The position numbers and the translations under genes are program-made. This document shows, one piece after another, positions 1-11,829 of a stretch of 64,000 nucleotides of DNA. Positions within the stretch are counted from its first letter, which is position 1, and the number at the start of each line of letters is the position of its first letter. Where the stretch lies: the NCBI RefSeq assembly GCF_914767665.1, contig NC_059505.1, forward strand, positions 36,081,506-36,145,505. Direction: 5' to 3'. The stretch comes from Harmonia axyridis (Eukaryota; Arthropoda; Insecta; Coleoptera; Coccinellidae). The notes below the pieces were generated by a model. The model searched no databases, was not told the origin of the DNA, and saw nothing but the letters and a program-made list of their open reading frames with translations.

Positions 1-50
1 TTCTGTCTTGTGTTATTATTTAAAGTTCTCAAGCTCTTAAAAAACACCAA
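1..50 (+). mobile_element. 3' tip of a non-LTR retrotransposon copy
   Basis: The first 50 bases nearly match 10673-10718, which lies just past the end of the non-LTR element that starts near 9486. Both carry TCTTGTRTTATT followed by AAAGTTCTCAAGCTCTT. The window probably begins at the 3' end of another copy whose body lies to the left. This rests only on the match; no coding sequence is present here. Confidence 0.4.
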
Positions 51-2343
51 TTTATTATATTGCACCTGCACCTCAATCTCTAGATCGACACCTACCTGTT
101 CCTCCTAGATGGCGTAACCGGGCCGAGTCTACCTCATGAACCGATTGAGACGTTTTAATAGGCCCAAATTATACCGCGATCTTGACACTAAATTCTACTT
201 ACGCTGATGGCGATAACGCTATTTGCATCCGATTCTGTTTTTATGGTTTTGGTATTGACGACTCCATAAAGTGGTATTATTGGTGTTTTAAGTTTTCTAG
301 GGTGTAATTTGGCCGTGACACTATCGGGTCTGTCGATCTGATGATTATTGGTATAGTGACGGTTGTTTTGGGATAATTGAAGGTTGTTGTGTTATGTTCC
401 GGTATACTTTGTGGAATGGAAATCTGAGTATATGATTAGGGGTTTTGTCTTATTGATGCATTTCTGCGTTTTTGGTCTAGTAATTGATTATTCTAGGAGA
501 TCTATAAAGTATGATTCAACTTTTAGTAGATCATTCGTGCAAATTTAAGAAATTATACAAATATATCACACAACCTAGCATAACAAAATTTTCAAGTGTA
601 AAAGCTCTTGATGGACCAAAACTGCACTTCACCTTGTTTTCGAGAAATGGATCATAGGCCAAATAAATATTCACCCTTGAAAGATGAAAAAATGCACTTC
701 TGTTCACCCAATTTTTAAATAAGCATTTGACGTACGTTTTGATTGACCGAAGTTAGGACTTTGTACTGTTACTTTCCTGTCGACTATTTCTTGAAACGCA
801 GAGGTCCAACTTTCTTACTTTGTCCTGGTGGTCGTTTGGCATCTGATGATTTTTTGTTTCGGCCTTTTTTGCTAACTGATCAAGGCTCATGCAATTTACA
901 TGATCTTTCCACCCTCTACCTTTCGCTCTAATCCATCTTTACCACATCTGAAACCACAAGAGAAACACTCTGGAGGAGTCTTCCTGGTTTGGATCATTCT
1001 AAAAAGTTTCTCGGAACTTTGACACTGAGGATCATAGAATATACTACACCTCCTCACTTGATTCCTCACAAGGTATTGTCGCCTCAGGAAAGACCTAATG
1101 AGAATGGGTCTAGCAGAAAGAAACTCCGGATCACCTGGTGGTGGAATATACTAGCCAACGCAAAATCTGCTCTGGACAAGAAACTTGTAGAAGTGGGGAA
1201 GTAGCCTCCTTGAAGCAATCCCAGATACTGGAGTTCATTAGAACTCTGGAACTGGAAGGCTAGCTAAATCTAATCTAATCCAACCCCGCATTCTTCTCTG
1301 AAAACCACATTTCCCACTAAATCCAGAAGTGTCACACCTTTTATCAATCTTAGCGTTCTTAATACACTTTTAGTTTTCGATGCATCAGCATAAGTAAGTA
1401 TGGGCCTTATTCTACTATTGGCAACAACTTTCATTTGCCATTTCTCACGATTCTATCAAGCAGATTAAGTAATAGATTGAATCGTTTCAAAGCAAATCAT
1501 TTCTTTCTTTATATTCAATTTATTTCAATAACTCCAACTGTGTTCAAAAAAGCTTTTTAGGAAATTTTAACAGTTTCATGGACTGCCAATGTACAAGGTT
1601 TCAGTGAATAAGAACGACAAGCATGAAAGGGTAATTCTGCATGAAAAAATATCGATAGTTATTTAGTTATGTTAGTTATGACCCATATCCTCATTGCATT
1701 CACTGAAAATATTCCTAGTAGCCTATTCTATGTACACACTTCTTCGCAATTTAAAATTTAATTCCGTAGATACTACAATTCTCCTAAAAAACTCATGAAA
1801 CAACCTTGATTTCGACGACTTCTAGATAAATTTCATGGGCAACAATTCCCAAATAACATTTTGATGTAGACACCATAATTTTATCTAGTACCTACGCTGT
1901 ATTACAACTCATTACCCACTTAAGTATGACTCAACACTTATAGATAAACCTGTATAGGTACAAGAATAGTGCGAAGGCTTCAACCTTCTTCACCTTAAAA
2001 TCATGAAAAGGAGGACACCACCCATCAAATTGATGTTTACGTTCGATATAGACAATTATAGAGAGTTGGTAACATAAACGAAAAATTCCCCATAATATGT
2101 AATTATTATTTTGATTCGGCATAGTTAGTCATCGCCTATTCTCTCTAATAACAGCTGTTTTCTAAAATTTTCCCCGTCAAATTTATAGCTTTAGAAATCA
2201 AGAAGTGTCGTTCAAGCAATAAATTCACTTCACATGTATCCAATCAGATTCAACTGAATCAAAATGACTATTTGTTCTTTATTATGCTGAATTCCCAATA
2301 ACTTAAATGGCAAGATTTGATCGATATATACATTCATTTATTT
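51..2343. other. No gene recognised
   Basis: AT-rich sequence without a convincing gene. Open stretches at 743-931 and 989-1204 begin at TTG rather than ATG, have no family resemblance I recognise and no splice context. They may be remnants of a retroelement, but I cannot place them. Confidence 0.4.
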
Positions 2344-2913
2344 TTATAGTGCATAGAGTAATAAACATCGATAGAGGGAGTACACGCAATTTTTACATGT
2401 CCCCAACATGGTTAGATTACGTTGTCGGATTGTGATATATTTTCAAATCCACAATTTTACTATATCGTTATGAATGTATATTATATGAATGAAAGATATT
2501 TATTTGAGTGATCCCCGATTAAATATGCAAATTTGAATATTTGGAATCCGATATTTTACCTAATTGTCGAATTTATAATAAGCAAGAAATTTATTATTTT
2601 CTGTATCTACCTGCTGAAATCCAAGGTTAAGCAACTTTTACTCTCCTACTGTCATCGGTTTTTTTGTCGTTTGGCGAGCCTGAAGGTTGTTTTCTGAATT
2701 TTTTCTATATTTAGGTATTTATTTCAATATATTTTAAGTTAATATGAAACGTTGATTCATTATCGTACATAAGAAGTGTGTTATTTGTGGAGAAACTCGC
2801 CAATTGAGGGAAACATCGTATCACTGATATGTTTTCATTTCCGCGCGCTTCATGTCAAATTTGATACTTCATGTTGGGGACAAAATTTATGTTTATTACT
2901 CTGAGATATAGTG
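2344..2913 (-). mobile_element. MITE family A, copy 1 (inverted orientation)
   Basis: Non-coding element of about 554 bp (2352-2905) whose ends are inverted copies of each other: CATAGAGTAATAAAC on the left and GTTTATTACTCTGAG on the right. It is bounded by an imperfect 8-bp target duplication, TTATAGTG (2344-2351) and ATATAGTG (2906-2913). The interior matches the copies at 11259, 14221 and 18993 in reverse orientation, including the block around 'ATGTTGGGGACA'. An 8-bp duplication and no ORF suggest a non-autonomous hAT-type element; the superfamily is an inference. Confidence 0.8.
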
Positions 2914-3682
2914 CCATGGGACTAAAAAACTCATAAACAGTTGTCATATTCAAGTTATACAAGACTATCAGTTTGATGGCTTCACAACCTACATTTTGAA
3001 GGCAAAAAAGCAGAAAATCGAATTTGGAAATATCAATTTCTCAAAAATTTCACAACACAAAATCCTGATCCAATGAATTGTTAGTTGTTGACTAAATACA
3101 ACTTCACATTCACACAAGAACAGATGATCGGAATTCCTAAGGCGTGTGAATGAAAATTCATAGTAACAGTATGACATGTCCCAGAAAAAAAGAAAGATGG
3201 ATGACTCCCGCATAGTAGTAATGCTATCTAAATAAACGCTAAATTGAGCGTAACGTAATAGCTTTCTGTGAACTTGATGGAGACAAGTTCATTTCCTGAA
3301 ATATGCACATGTGGGAGATTCCAAGTGTGCATTCTGATGATGTATACGGGGGTTGTTTAGTTTATAAGATACCGAAACAATTTTTGCAACAAGTCTAAAA
3401 ATCTCTCGAACATGTGTCATTACTCCAGGTGATTTTTTTTAAGTTGAATCAGTCAAAAATCTCTTATAGGAAACAACATACGAAAAAAATGTTTCGAATG
3501 AAAGGTTAATGGTTTGGAGGGGGAAGTCAACTTATGCCAGAACCTATTCCATTTAATTCCCCATATTTTAACACTGTGTTAATCAATAAATTCGAATTTT
3601 AAAGGAAAAATGAGCTTTATCAGTGCTATTTCAGCTGATACTTATTGGTGATTGATCATGATTGAAACAACTTTTATATCAG
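2914..3682. other. No gene recognised
   Basis: AT-rich spacer between the family A MITE and the first mariner copy. An open stretch on the minus strand at 2989-3213 has no recognisable features. Confidence 0.4.
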
Positions 3683-4915
3683 TACAACTTTGCTTCCGCC
3701 GTTTTGCAATAAATGGCTGTAGCGGTAAGTGGTAAAGGCCATATAATAAGCTTAGGTATTTGTAAACATAACGCCATCGAAATTTTAGTCGATTTGTGTC
3801 TGCATCATAAAGTTATTCTCGATAAAACATGTCAGCTTACGAGCCAAATTCTCGTCATTTGCAGGGGATTTCAATTTTCTGCTTTAATATAAAGAAATCT
3901 GCGGTTGAGGCTCATCGAATGCTCTCAAATACCTATGGTGAGGCCGCTATTTGTGAAAGAACGTGCCGAGAGTTGTTTCAACACTTCCAGAACGGTGATT
4001 TTGACGTCGAAGACCAGCATGGTGGTGGAAGAGAGAAGGTTTTCGAAAGATGCGGAGGCATCACTTCATCAAGACTGGTGTCAAACGCAAAAATAATTGG
4101 CAGGATCATTGGGAGTGACGCAACAAGTCATTTCAGAAAGCCTGAAAGTCATGGAAATGATTCGGAAACAAGGAAATTGCGTGCCGTAAGAGTTGAAGCC
4201 GAGATATATTGAACGGCGTTTGTTTGCTTGTGAACAGCTGTTTGTAAAGCAAGGACGTAAGGGATTTCTGCATCGCATTGTGACTGCATACGAAAAATAG
4301 GTTCGTTCCGATAATCCCAAGCGCACAAAATCATGGGGATATCCCGGCCATGCTTTCACGACGGTAGCCAAATCGAAAACTCACGGTTCCAAGGTCATGC
4401 TCAGTATTTGGTGAGACCAGCTCGGCATAGTATGATATAAGTTGTTAAAACCGACCTAAAAAATCACAGGCGATCGTTGTCGAACGCAATTAATGCGTTT
4501 GAGCCGAGCATTGAAAGAAAAACGGCTGCAATACAACGAGAGACATGATAAAGTGATTTCAAAGCATGTTGCGAAAGTGGTGAAGACATACTTGAAAACG
4601 TTAAAATGGGAAGTCTTACCTCACCCGACGCATTCTCCAGACGTTGCTCCCTCGGATTATCACTTGTTTCGATCAATGACACACGGCCTGGCGGACCAAC
4701 ACTTCCGGTCTTATGAAGAAGTAAAAAATTGGATCGATTCGTGGATCTCAGAGAAATATGACCAGCTTTTTCAAAGCGGGATTTGTACGCTGCCCAAAAG
4801 ATGAGAGAAAGTAGTGACCAGCGATGGACAATACTTTGAATCATAAATGTATAACCCGTATTTTACAATAATGCCTCGAATTTCGGAAAAAAAAAACGGT
4901 GGAAGCAAAGTTATA
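3683..4915 (+). mobile_element. Mariner element, copy 1 (degenerate transposase)
   Basis: Complete in outline: inverted termini ACAACTTTGCTTCCGCCGTT on the left and a diverged partner on the right, each next to a TA dinucleotide, the usual mariner/Tc1 target duplication. The transposase reads from the ATG at 3829 (MSAYEPNSR) through the helix-turn-helix part (EAHRMLSNTYGEAA) to the C-terminal block (PDVAPSDYHLF, SMTHGLADQHF, ending near 4844). It is broken by frameshifts and stops around 4050-4480. The first catalytic Asp is lost (VTAYEK where copy 3 has VTGDEN), and the HDNARPH segment is deleted. It cannot encode an active transposase. Confidence 0.9.
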
Positions 4916-5686
4916 CGCCTATGTAATTTATATGTTTTTACTACCGAAAATATTAACGATTTATAAAACTTTTTTCAATCACTTTCGGTGACTTTTTATG
5001 TTCTGATTCTTCATTGTTCCACCCTGTATACTTCAAGGAAAACACTTAACTAAGCTTATGATGATAATTCTAAATGCGGATACGTCTATAAAGCTACCGT
5101 TTTCACTGCTGCAATTCAAATGCATAACGCTTCCTCTACTGAGAATTTATTCAAGTCAGTAATCAACGTTACTTATTAGGTACATTAATTGAACATTGAT
5201 TATTCAGATTAAAAGCGAGGAGAGAGAGAGAGAGAGAGACAGAGAACTCTTAACGGACTACTGGAAGCCTAAGAAACTAAACGTCTAATTGGACAGGTTA
5301 CGAAATGAACGGTCAAAACACCAAAATCGAGATTGATCCGGAGATTGTTCGGTTCAAATTATTAAATTGCTTGTGAAATTGGTGGTAATAGGTTTTGGAT
5401 TTTCGATGAACTTACGCAATAATCGGTCAAGTGGTAGAAAATCGGTAATTGCTTAGAAATTGTCGATTATCTCTCAAGAGCCAGATTTTCATTTCACCTG
5501 ATTTTTCACCTTTTGAAGTGTTTAAATACAAACTGAAATGGTACCTGAATAGTTATTTATAATACAAGTGCAGAAGGCATTGATATTCTTCCACGAGTTC
5601 AAAATTCAAAAACGAGCCACGAAGTGGCGAGTTTTGGAATGAACGAGTGGTAGAATGAGCCTTCTGTACGAGTATTATACATTATT
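4916..5686. repeat. Intergenic with a (GA)n microsatellite
   Basis: No gene seen. A GA dinucleotide run lies at about 5219-5239. From 5590 the sequence has short inverted repeats (CGAGCCACGAAGTGGCGAG) related to the family D repeats at 59.9 and 62.3 kb. Confidence 0.5.
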
Positions 5687-5961
5687 TTCTCTAATTCATT
5701 TCATTTTTATCGAAATTTATGAAATATTTTCATAAATATCATTTAGTGATTTTTGCATTGAAAAATGTTGGTTGGCAGAACTGATTTCTTTAAGGCAAAT
5801 TGATGAATTGACAGATAAAGCCGTGGCGGAATGTTCGTAGTACCAACATATAATAATAAAATATAACCATGAAAACTGTGCGTTTCTGATATATTCTCGC
5901 ACGATTTTGTTCTACAAGATGTGGAAGAATGAACGGTATAACCACAGAATTAGAGAAATAT
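5687..5961. mobile_element. Family D repeat, short variant
   Basis: Begins ATTTTCTCTAATTCA and ends GAATTAGAGAAAT, an inverted pair matching the ends of the longer copies near 59990 and 62446. It lacks the coding-like block those copies carry (see 62446). The call rests on visual comparison only. Confidence 0.45.
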
Positions 5962-6061
5962 GATTACTGAATTTGATTACGTTCGAACAAAAAAAACCAC
6001 CAATACGATTTGACGCGAAGAAGAAACTAAGGAAAGCTGTAAACGACAAAGATCATAGGTC

Positions 6062-6130
6062 GGTCTAACAGTAGCAGCAACGTATCCTGAAAATTTCAAG
6101 TTTTCAGGTACTGCCGTTCGAAAGTTATCT
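6062..6130 (+). repeat. Fragment of dispersed repeat E
   Basis: Contains CCTGAAAATTTCAAGT followed by a TTTCAGGTAC block and GAAAGTTATC, the core shared with 22740-22800 and 31510-31570. This is the smallest copy in the window. Confidence 0.5.
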
Positions 6131-6164
6131 ATACTAATATTATGAAGAGGTAACTTTTGTTTTT

Positions 6165-6349
6165 ATGTTTGTTGTGAATGAGCTCGATAACTACTGAACT
6201 ATTGGCGCTAAATTTCTTTCCAACGAGCATTCTTTTGAGGTCTGTGAACAGGAAAAAGTCGCTGGGGGCCAGATCTGGCGGATACGGTGGATGCAGAAGC
6301 AATTCGAAGCCCAATTCATGCAATTTTGCCATAAAGCCTTATACCGTTC
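6165..6349 (-). pseudogene. Mariner-like transposase C-terminal fragment (second family)
   Basis: Reading down from 6332 gives MAKLHELGFELLLHPPYPPD followed by LAPSDFFLFTDLKR and GKKF. This is the mariner signature around the third catalytic Asp (PPYxPDLAPSDxxLF). It differs from the family at 3683, which has PDVAPSDYHLF and LADQHF. The upstream part is missing: at 6350 the frame runs straight into the start of a family A MITE, so the fragment seems cut off there. It is dead. The open stretch read on the opposite strand is only its shadow. Confidence 0.75.
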
Positions 6350-6624
6350 CTCAGAGTAATAAGCATAGATAGAGGGAGCATATGTCATTTTCAGTAAGCA
6401 AATTTTATCCCTAACATGAACTATTAAATATGACATGAATCGCGCGGAAATGAAAACATATCAATGATACGATATTTCACTCAACTCACTTCAATTCACA
6501 AAGATGCACCTCTTATGTTTCATATCAACTCAAAATTTATTGAAATAAATACCTAAATAAATCAGAAATTCAGAAAACAAACTTCAAACGTGACAAACGA
6601 CGTGAAACAACCGATGATACTAAG
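6350..6624 (+). mobile_element. MITE family A, copy 2 (right half missing)
   Basis: Starts with CTCAGAGTAATAAGC and follows the other copies through the 'GCGCGGAAATGAAAACATA' and 'CGACGTGAAACAACCGATGA' blocks. It stops abruptly at about 6624, where a long foldback element begins. The other terminus is not found on the far side of the foldback, so about half of this MITE is lost. Confidence 0.75.
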
Positions 6625-7292
6625 CCATTTGAAAACGAAACAGACGAGATTACAGACGAAATAAAGTTTTTCGATAGAAATGCTCGGACAGGTCGATTTT
6701 TGTTTCGAGGGGGACAACTTAAGATGTAGGTTACGGACGCATAGAGCTTCAACCCTTGCTGCTACAACCCCCACCCCCAATTTTTGAATAGGGAAGATGG
6801 GGTGAGTGATACCTCAATTTAAAGGTATTTTTATACTGATTTCAGCACAGTAATTGTTTTTTCATTTTATGCATTAGTTCTCGAAATATTCATGCGTTAG
6901 TTAGTTAGGAAGGAAGCCACAGTCATGGTTGTTTTGAAGCTCAAAATGTCGATTTTTCACAAAACACTACAAGTGCCATGAAAACACCACTTCATTTTCA
7001 AATACTTAGTTAAGAATATTTCGAGAACTAATGCATAAAATGAAAAAACAATTACTGTGCTGAAATCAGTATAAAAATACCTTTAAATTGAGGTATCACT
7101 CACCCCATCTTCCCTATTCAAAAATTGGGGGTGGGGGTTGTAGTAGCAAGGGTTGAAGCGCTATGCGTCCGTAACCTACATCTTAAGTTGTCCCCCTCGA
7201 AACAGAAATCGACCTGTCCGAGCATTTCTATCGAAAAACTTTATTTCGTCTGTAATCTCGTCTGTTTCGTTTTCAAATGGCCACCCTGTATA
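6625..7292. mobile_element. Long foldback (inverted-repeat) element
   Basis: Two arms of about 265 bp, 6625-6888 and 7013-7280, are near-perfect reverse complements around a 125-bp loop. The right arm continues into GGCCACCCTGTATA, a terminus common in insect foldback elements; the matching left end is absent, so the left edge is truncated. Open stretches at 6562-6780 (minus) and 7125-7328 (plus) read nearly the same peptide because of the palindrome and are not genes. Confidence 0.85.
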
Positions 7293-7959
7293 TTACCACG
7301 AATGAAGTGGGCGTGGAGTGACTGCTGATAAGTGTGTAAATACCGAGCTACGCTCTCCGATCCATCCAAGGCAAAATCTAGATAGGTAATGACCTATCTT
7401 TTTTTGTAACAATTATTCTAACTCAAGAAAAGAAAGTCTCGTCTCCACCCGATGAAGAAACCCATCTGGGAAATTATTCAAAATCAGTTTATATCGAGAT
7501 GAAACGCACAAATCCATTTCTCAACCATCTATTCTAATCTCAACGAGCCGTGAATGTAATATATTCATTTCGCACTCGAATTGCACACTCTGAAAAAGAA
7601 AAAAAAAAGACCATTACGTAATGACCTCAAGTATCCGATAGCAGTTGTAACACGCGCTTCTTCTACGATTGACTCTTGTAATTCTATAGGAAAAAACACG
7701 CGGAATCCAGCTAAAGACGCTGGATGCTAATGGAAAACGAATGATTTAGTAGCGCTCGCTAAGAAAATGATATATATCATTTTACGAGTACCATAAATCT
7801 GCCCGTTGTCATGGAAAACGATAATGATAGAGTTATTTGAAATGATCATTCCTGGTACTTTCGATTGTTGCTGTTCCGATTATTACTTTTCTCTCTTGTT
7901 AGCGGCGATATTGATTTGATTACGGTTTGGTACGCGAAGCGTAAACGTTTTGTTAGAAA
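7293..7959. other. No gene recognised
   Basis: AT-rich unique sequence up to the hAT target site. Nothing recognisable apart from an A-rich run near 7590-7610. Confidence 0.4.
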
Positions 7960-9420
7960 ACGCAGAGCAGTGACGGCTCGTCAGGGTCGGCAGGGTCGGC
8001 CGGGCCGACCCAAAAATTATCGGGAAATAGAAAATAATTCTAGATATTCAATTCATTCAAACTCAATCGGGGTTATCGATTTCGATATCCAAATTCCCTC
8101 GGTAATGAATATTTCCACTCAGAACAGGAAAATATAACTTATACCGGCCAATATTTTCTTTCGGACCCACCTAATATTCGATTTCCAAAGCATCCAGCGT
8201 TGTTATTCCCTTTCATAAATTGTAACAAACCACAATCGTAAATGGTTACTTTTCGTAACATCACCCCAAACAAGTTATTCCAGAATTGTACGTAACACCG
8301 TAACATTAGGTCTGAAATGTAACACAAATGTTACAATTATACAATTGCAACTCCTGGAATGTCACTGAAAGCATCTCATCACGTTAGGTCGGCCAAGAGC
8401 CAATGGCGGAACCAGCGCTACCGAGAGCGCTACGTAAAGGAAAAGATACTACGACATACGCCCAGAATACGACCACTCAGTAGAACGGCACAACAACTCG
8501 ATGTTAGGTCGCTTCCCAATACACAGGGTCGGCTGGCCGGTTATCCTATTGCAGAGCGTCAAGCAGCAACGTTTTTCACTAAATCAAGTAAACGCACTAA
8601 TATTCTAGACGAAATTTGCAAAAAAAGATTACCCTCTAGCTCGGAAACTTGTTGGAATTTCAAATCTCGCGCTGTAAAAACAATATTCGATAAGAGAGAA
8701 GAATTAATTGAAGTATTTGATCATATCAACGACAATTTAGATGAATGGGATGATATTACAATACGTGAAGCTACCGGTCTGAAGAAAATGTTGAATGATT
8801 TCGAATTTTTGTTCATTCTCCACTCTTTTAATTTGATTTTTACATACACAGATCCCGTTTTTTCTATAATCCAGCATAAGTTATCAGATATAACTTATTG
8901 CAACGCCAGAATCACTCCTTTATTATCGACTCTGAAAAAATTTCGCACAGAAGATGAGTATTTCATTCGCTTATATTCAGAAATAGAAAAACTCCCAGAA
9001 GTAATGCCACCGAGTGCTAGACGTCGAAAACGTAAAATAGATTCCGAAATTCAGCTCACGGATAATTCCTCAATGAAACGGCTTTTTTGTGAAATTCTGG
9101 ATTTAATTATAACTCAAATTGAAATAAGGTTTAAAGACATTTCATCACTTCATTTTTTGGAACTAATGAATTTTAATAAATTTGATATATACGTTCGTAA
9201 TTTTCCGGAAATACCTTTCAAATCTTTGATCGATAATTACAGAAACTTTTTCGATAAGGATAAACTCAAACGTGAATTACAAATTTTGTACTCGGACAAT
9301 GCTATCTTCGGCAATTCAAATACGCTGAATGGTATTACGGAATTCATTTTCTCAAATAAATTTGTTTCCGATGTGTGGCCGACCCACATCTCGAGGGCAC
9401 GAGCCGTCACTGACGCAGAG
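7960..9420 (+). mobile_element. hAT element with 8-bp target duplication and partial transposase
   Basis: The element spans 7968-9412. Its ends are 14-bp perfect inverted repeats, CAGTGACGGCTCGT, directly flanked by the 8-bp duplication ACGCAGAG (7960-7967 and 9413-9420). Inside, an uninterrupted frame from ATG 8359 runs to a stop at 9508. The part from about residue 85 (ETCWNFKSRAVKTIFDKR, later LPEVMPPSARRRKRK) resembles the middle of hAT transposases of the ZMYM1-like group: a TRW-like motif, then a helical region, then a basic patch. The N-terminal 75 residues look unlike a zinc finger, and the C-terminal hAT dimerisation block is absent. The frame reads through the right terminus into flanking DNA. 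I read it as a recently inserted, internally deleted copy. Confidence 0.9.
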
Positions 9421-9510
9421 GAAAGAATTCTAGAAAAGTACGAACTTGAAGTCTCTGCAACGATTGACTATGAACATATCAAATTTACAACATGGAAAAA
9501 TTACGTATGA
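8359..9510 (+). CDS. hAT transposase-derived ORF, 383 aa, truncated
   Basis: Single-exon open frame starting at an ATG. Recognisable blocks are NFKSRAVKTIFDKREELIEV at about residues 99-118, LIITQIEIRFKDISSLHFLEL near 250-270, and FPEIPFKSLIDNYRNFF after that. These match the layout of hAT transposases that lack their final dimerisation domain. The last 30 or so residues are translated from the right terminal repeat and the insertion site, so the original stop is gone. The frame is intact over 1.1 kb, which argues for youth rather than for a host function; an exapted gene cannot be excluded without comparison to other copies. Confidence 0.6.
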   Translation: MSLKASHHVRSAKSQWRNQRYRERYVKEKILRHTPRIRPLSRTAQQLDVRSLPNTQGRLAGYPIAERQAATFFTKSSKRTNILDEICKKRLPSSSETCWNFKSRAVKTIFDKREELIEVFDHINDNLDEWDDITIREATGLKKMLNDFEFLFILHSFNLIFTYTDPVFSIIQHKLSDITYCNARITPLLSTLKKFRTEDEYFIRLYSEIEKLPEVMPPSARRRKRKIDSEIQLTDNSSMKRLFCEILDLIITQIEIRFKDISSLHFLELMNFNKFDIYVRNFPEIPFKSLIDNYRNFFDKDKLKRELQILYSDNAIFGNSNTLNGITEFIFSNKFVSDVWPTHISRARAVTDAEERILEKYELEVSATIDYEHIKFTTWKNYV

Positions 9511-10716
9511 AATTGAAGTCGAGGAGTGATATACTTCAAAAATTAGCTGGTTCTTCATGGGGTGCTGATGCCAGCACTCTTCGTACGGCAGCTTCAGCCT
9601 TGGTTTTTTCTGCTGCTGAATACTGTTGCTCTATTTGGTTTATTAGTGCTCATGTTCATAAAATTGATGCACAGCTTAACGCTTCTATGAAAATTATTAG
9701 TGGAACTATTAGATCTACACCTTTACATTGGTTACCAGTGCTATCACATATTCTTCCTCCTCATATTCGTAGACAGGTTGCAGTTAAGAAATCTTAGGAT
9801 AAATTTCATTTCTACCCGAACTTATTTTCAATTGTATCTTACCTCCCAGATACTATAACTGCCAGATTAAAGTCAAACAAACCTTTATGGATTGATACTT
9901 TCTTTTAATATAATAAAAGTGACAAGGAAATTTGGCTTACGGAATGGAGTTCTTGTAATGTCTTCAACAAAGGTCTAATCGTTGATCCTTCAGAGAAAGT
10001 TCTAGGTTTCAATCTTCCTAAGAAAATTTGTTGTTTCAAATCGACTTAGGACTGGTCATGGTCGTTGCAATAGTATGCTTTTCAAATAACATTCTATTGA
10101 AAGTCCACTATGTGGGTGTGGTGTAGAAGAAACCATTGACCACTTGGTGAATACTTGCCCAATTTATGAATTTCATGGTGGTTTCCAAGCTATCCATTTA
10201 GTTTCAGATCCTTTTTAGAAGGGTCGCTAACTTCAAATCAATATAATGGAAACTAACATTTATTATTCCTTTCTAGGTCTTTTCTGTTTTGTTTTCAGAT
10301 TCAATTATAACGACGTCAACCGTTGGTGAAGAGAAAGAATGGAGAGGATTTGGTTTGGATGAAGAAACACAAATACACAAACCAATCACTAAATCTATAC
10401 AGGGAGACAGAATTTTTGCTGAGGTTTTTATCTTTAGGTGCTCTTGTATCATACGTATATCTGTTCGCGAAGTTCATAGAGCATTTTTCGAAGATTTGCC
10501 GACAAAGCAGCAGCTATGAAGCATTGGAAGCCAATATTCAAGATATGTACCATTGACACCATATAGCCAGATTTATTTGGAAAAGTAGTGAAAAATTAGA
10601 ATTGAAATCATATTTAAAATATGAATGCCATGAAATTATCTACTAATTCATAATAATAAAAGAGTAATTACAATATTTCTGTCTTGTATTATTTTTTAAA
10701 GTTCTCAAGCTCTTGA
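9486..10716 (+). mobile_element. Non-LTR retrotransposon 3' fragment, copy 1
   Basis: An open frame at 9492-9797 gives the region after the reverse transcriptase core: KLKSRSDILQKLAGSSWGAD, then AAEYCCSIWF, then SGTIRSTPLHWLPVLSHILP. This is typical of jockey/I-type ORF2 proteins. After a stop at 9797 the C-terminal part continues in broken frames, with TGHGRCNSM and a C-x-C-x8-H-x4-C zinc-knuckle-like pattern (CGCGVEETIDHLVNTC, 10112-10160). The reverse transcriptase core and endonuclease are missing, so this is a 5'-truncated dead copy. Its 3' end probably lies near 10716, judged from the match to bases 1-50. Confidence 0.75.
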
Positions 10717-11250
10717 ACAACCACCCATTACAATGAAAAGAAGCTCGAATATCGTTAAGATGGTAGATCTTCACTTATGGAGATCGAAAACACTTAAAAA
10801 TCAATCTAAGTTCTACACCATCTCGCCTGTAGTAAATATATGGAAAAAGATTTAAAATCCGACTGTCTCTTTGTACAATATCAATGATAAATGATCCACT
10901 ACCAAATGCATATGGTCGGCTATAATAATAATAGACAATACACCATACATTAACAATTTGTGCAAAAATTCATAATTACACTTCGTTTGAATAGACCAGT
11001 CAGCATCCGCTTATGAGGGTTATAAGTACGTACATTTCATTCATGAAGAGCAGTCTAGAAATTTGATTTCCGGTCTGAAGAAATTATTTCCATTTGTAAC
11101 TAACAGTTGGTTGATTGACCTGATGGCGTTTGGATTTTCGGTTTGGGAAATATTTCTACATGAAATAAAGGCTATAATGAAATTTTTAAAACATTCAGAA
11201 CTCACTTTTGACGGCGCTAAAAGACCACAGAACTGTATAAATGTATGTAT
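10717..11250. other. No gene recognised
   Basis: AT-rich spacer. The open stretch at 11063-11254 starts at a non-ATG codon and has no recognisable motifs. Confidence 0.4.
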
Positions 11251-11829
11251 GTAATGTCCTCAGAGTAATAGACATAGATAGAGGGAGCATATGTCGTTTT
11301 CAGTAAGCAAATTTTGTCCCCAACATGAACTGTCAAATTTGACATGAAGCGCGCGGAAATGAAAACATAGTAGAGATACAATATTTCACTCAATTCGCGA
11401 GTTTCTCCACAAAAAACGCACTTCTTATGTCCCATAGTGAAACAACGTTTCATATTAACTCAAAATATTTTGAAATAAATACCTGAATATATCGGAAATT
11501 CAGAAAACAAACTTCAAGCGCACCAAATGACGTGAAACCACCGATGACACTAGAAGAGCAAAAGCTGCCAAACCTTGTATTTCAGCAGATAGAAACAGAA
11601 TATAATGAATATTCTGCTTATTATAAATTCGACAATTAGGAAAAATATCAAATTCCAAATATACAAATTTGAATTTTTAATTGAGAATCACTCAAATAAA
11701 TATATTTTATTCAATATAATATACATTTGAAAATATATCACAATCCGACAATGTAATCTAACCATGTTGAGGACATGTAAAAATTACGTATACTCCATCT
11801 ATCTATGTTTTTTACTCTATGGTAATTTC
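11251..11829 (+). mobile_element. MITE family A, copy 3
   Basis: Element 11259-11821, from CTCAGAGTAATAGAC to TTTTTTACTCTATG. It is flanked by GTAATGTC (11251-11258) and GTAATTTC (11822-11829), a 7-of-8 match. Internal order is the same as the copies at 14221 and 18993. Confidence 0.85.

Noticed and set aside
6562..7328. Two similar ORFs on opposite strands (6562-6780 minus, 7125-7328 plus)
   Set aside because: They are the two arms of a long inverted repeat, so the similarity is structural, not evidence of a gene.
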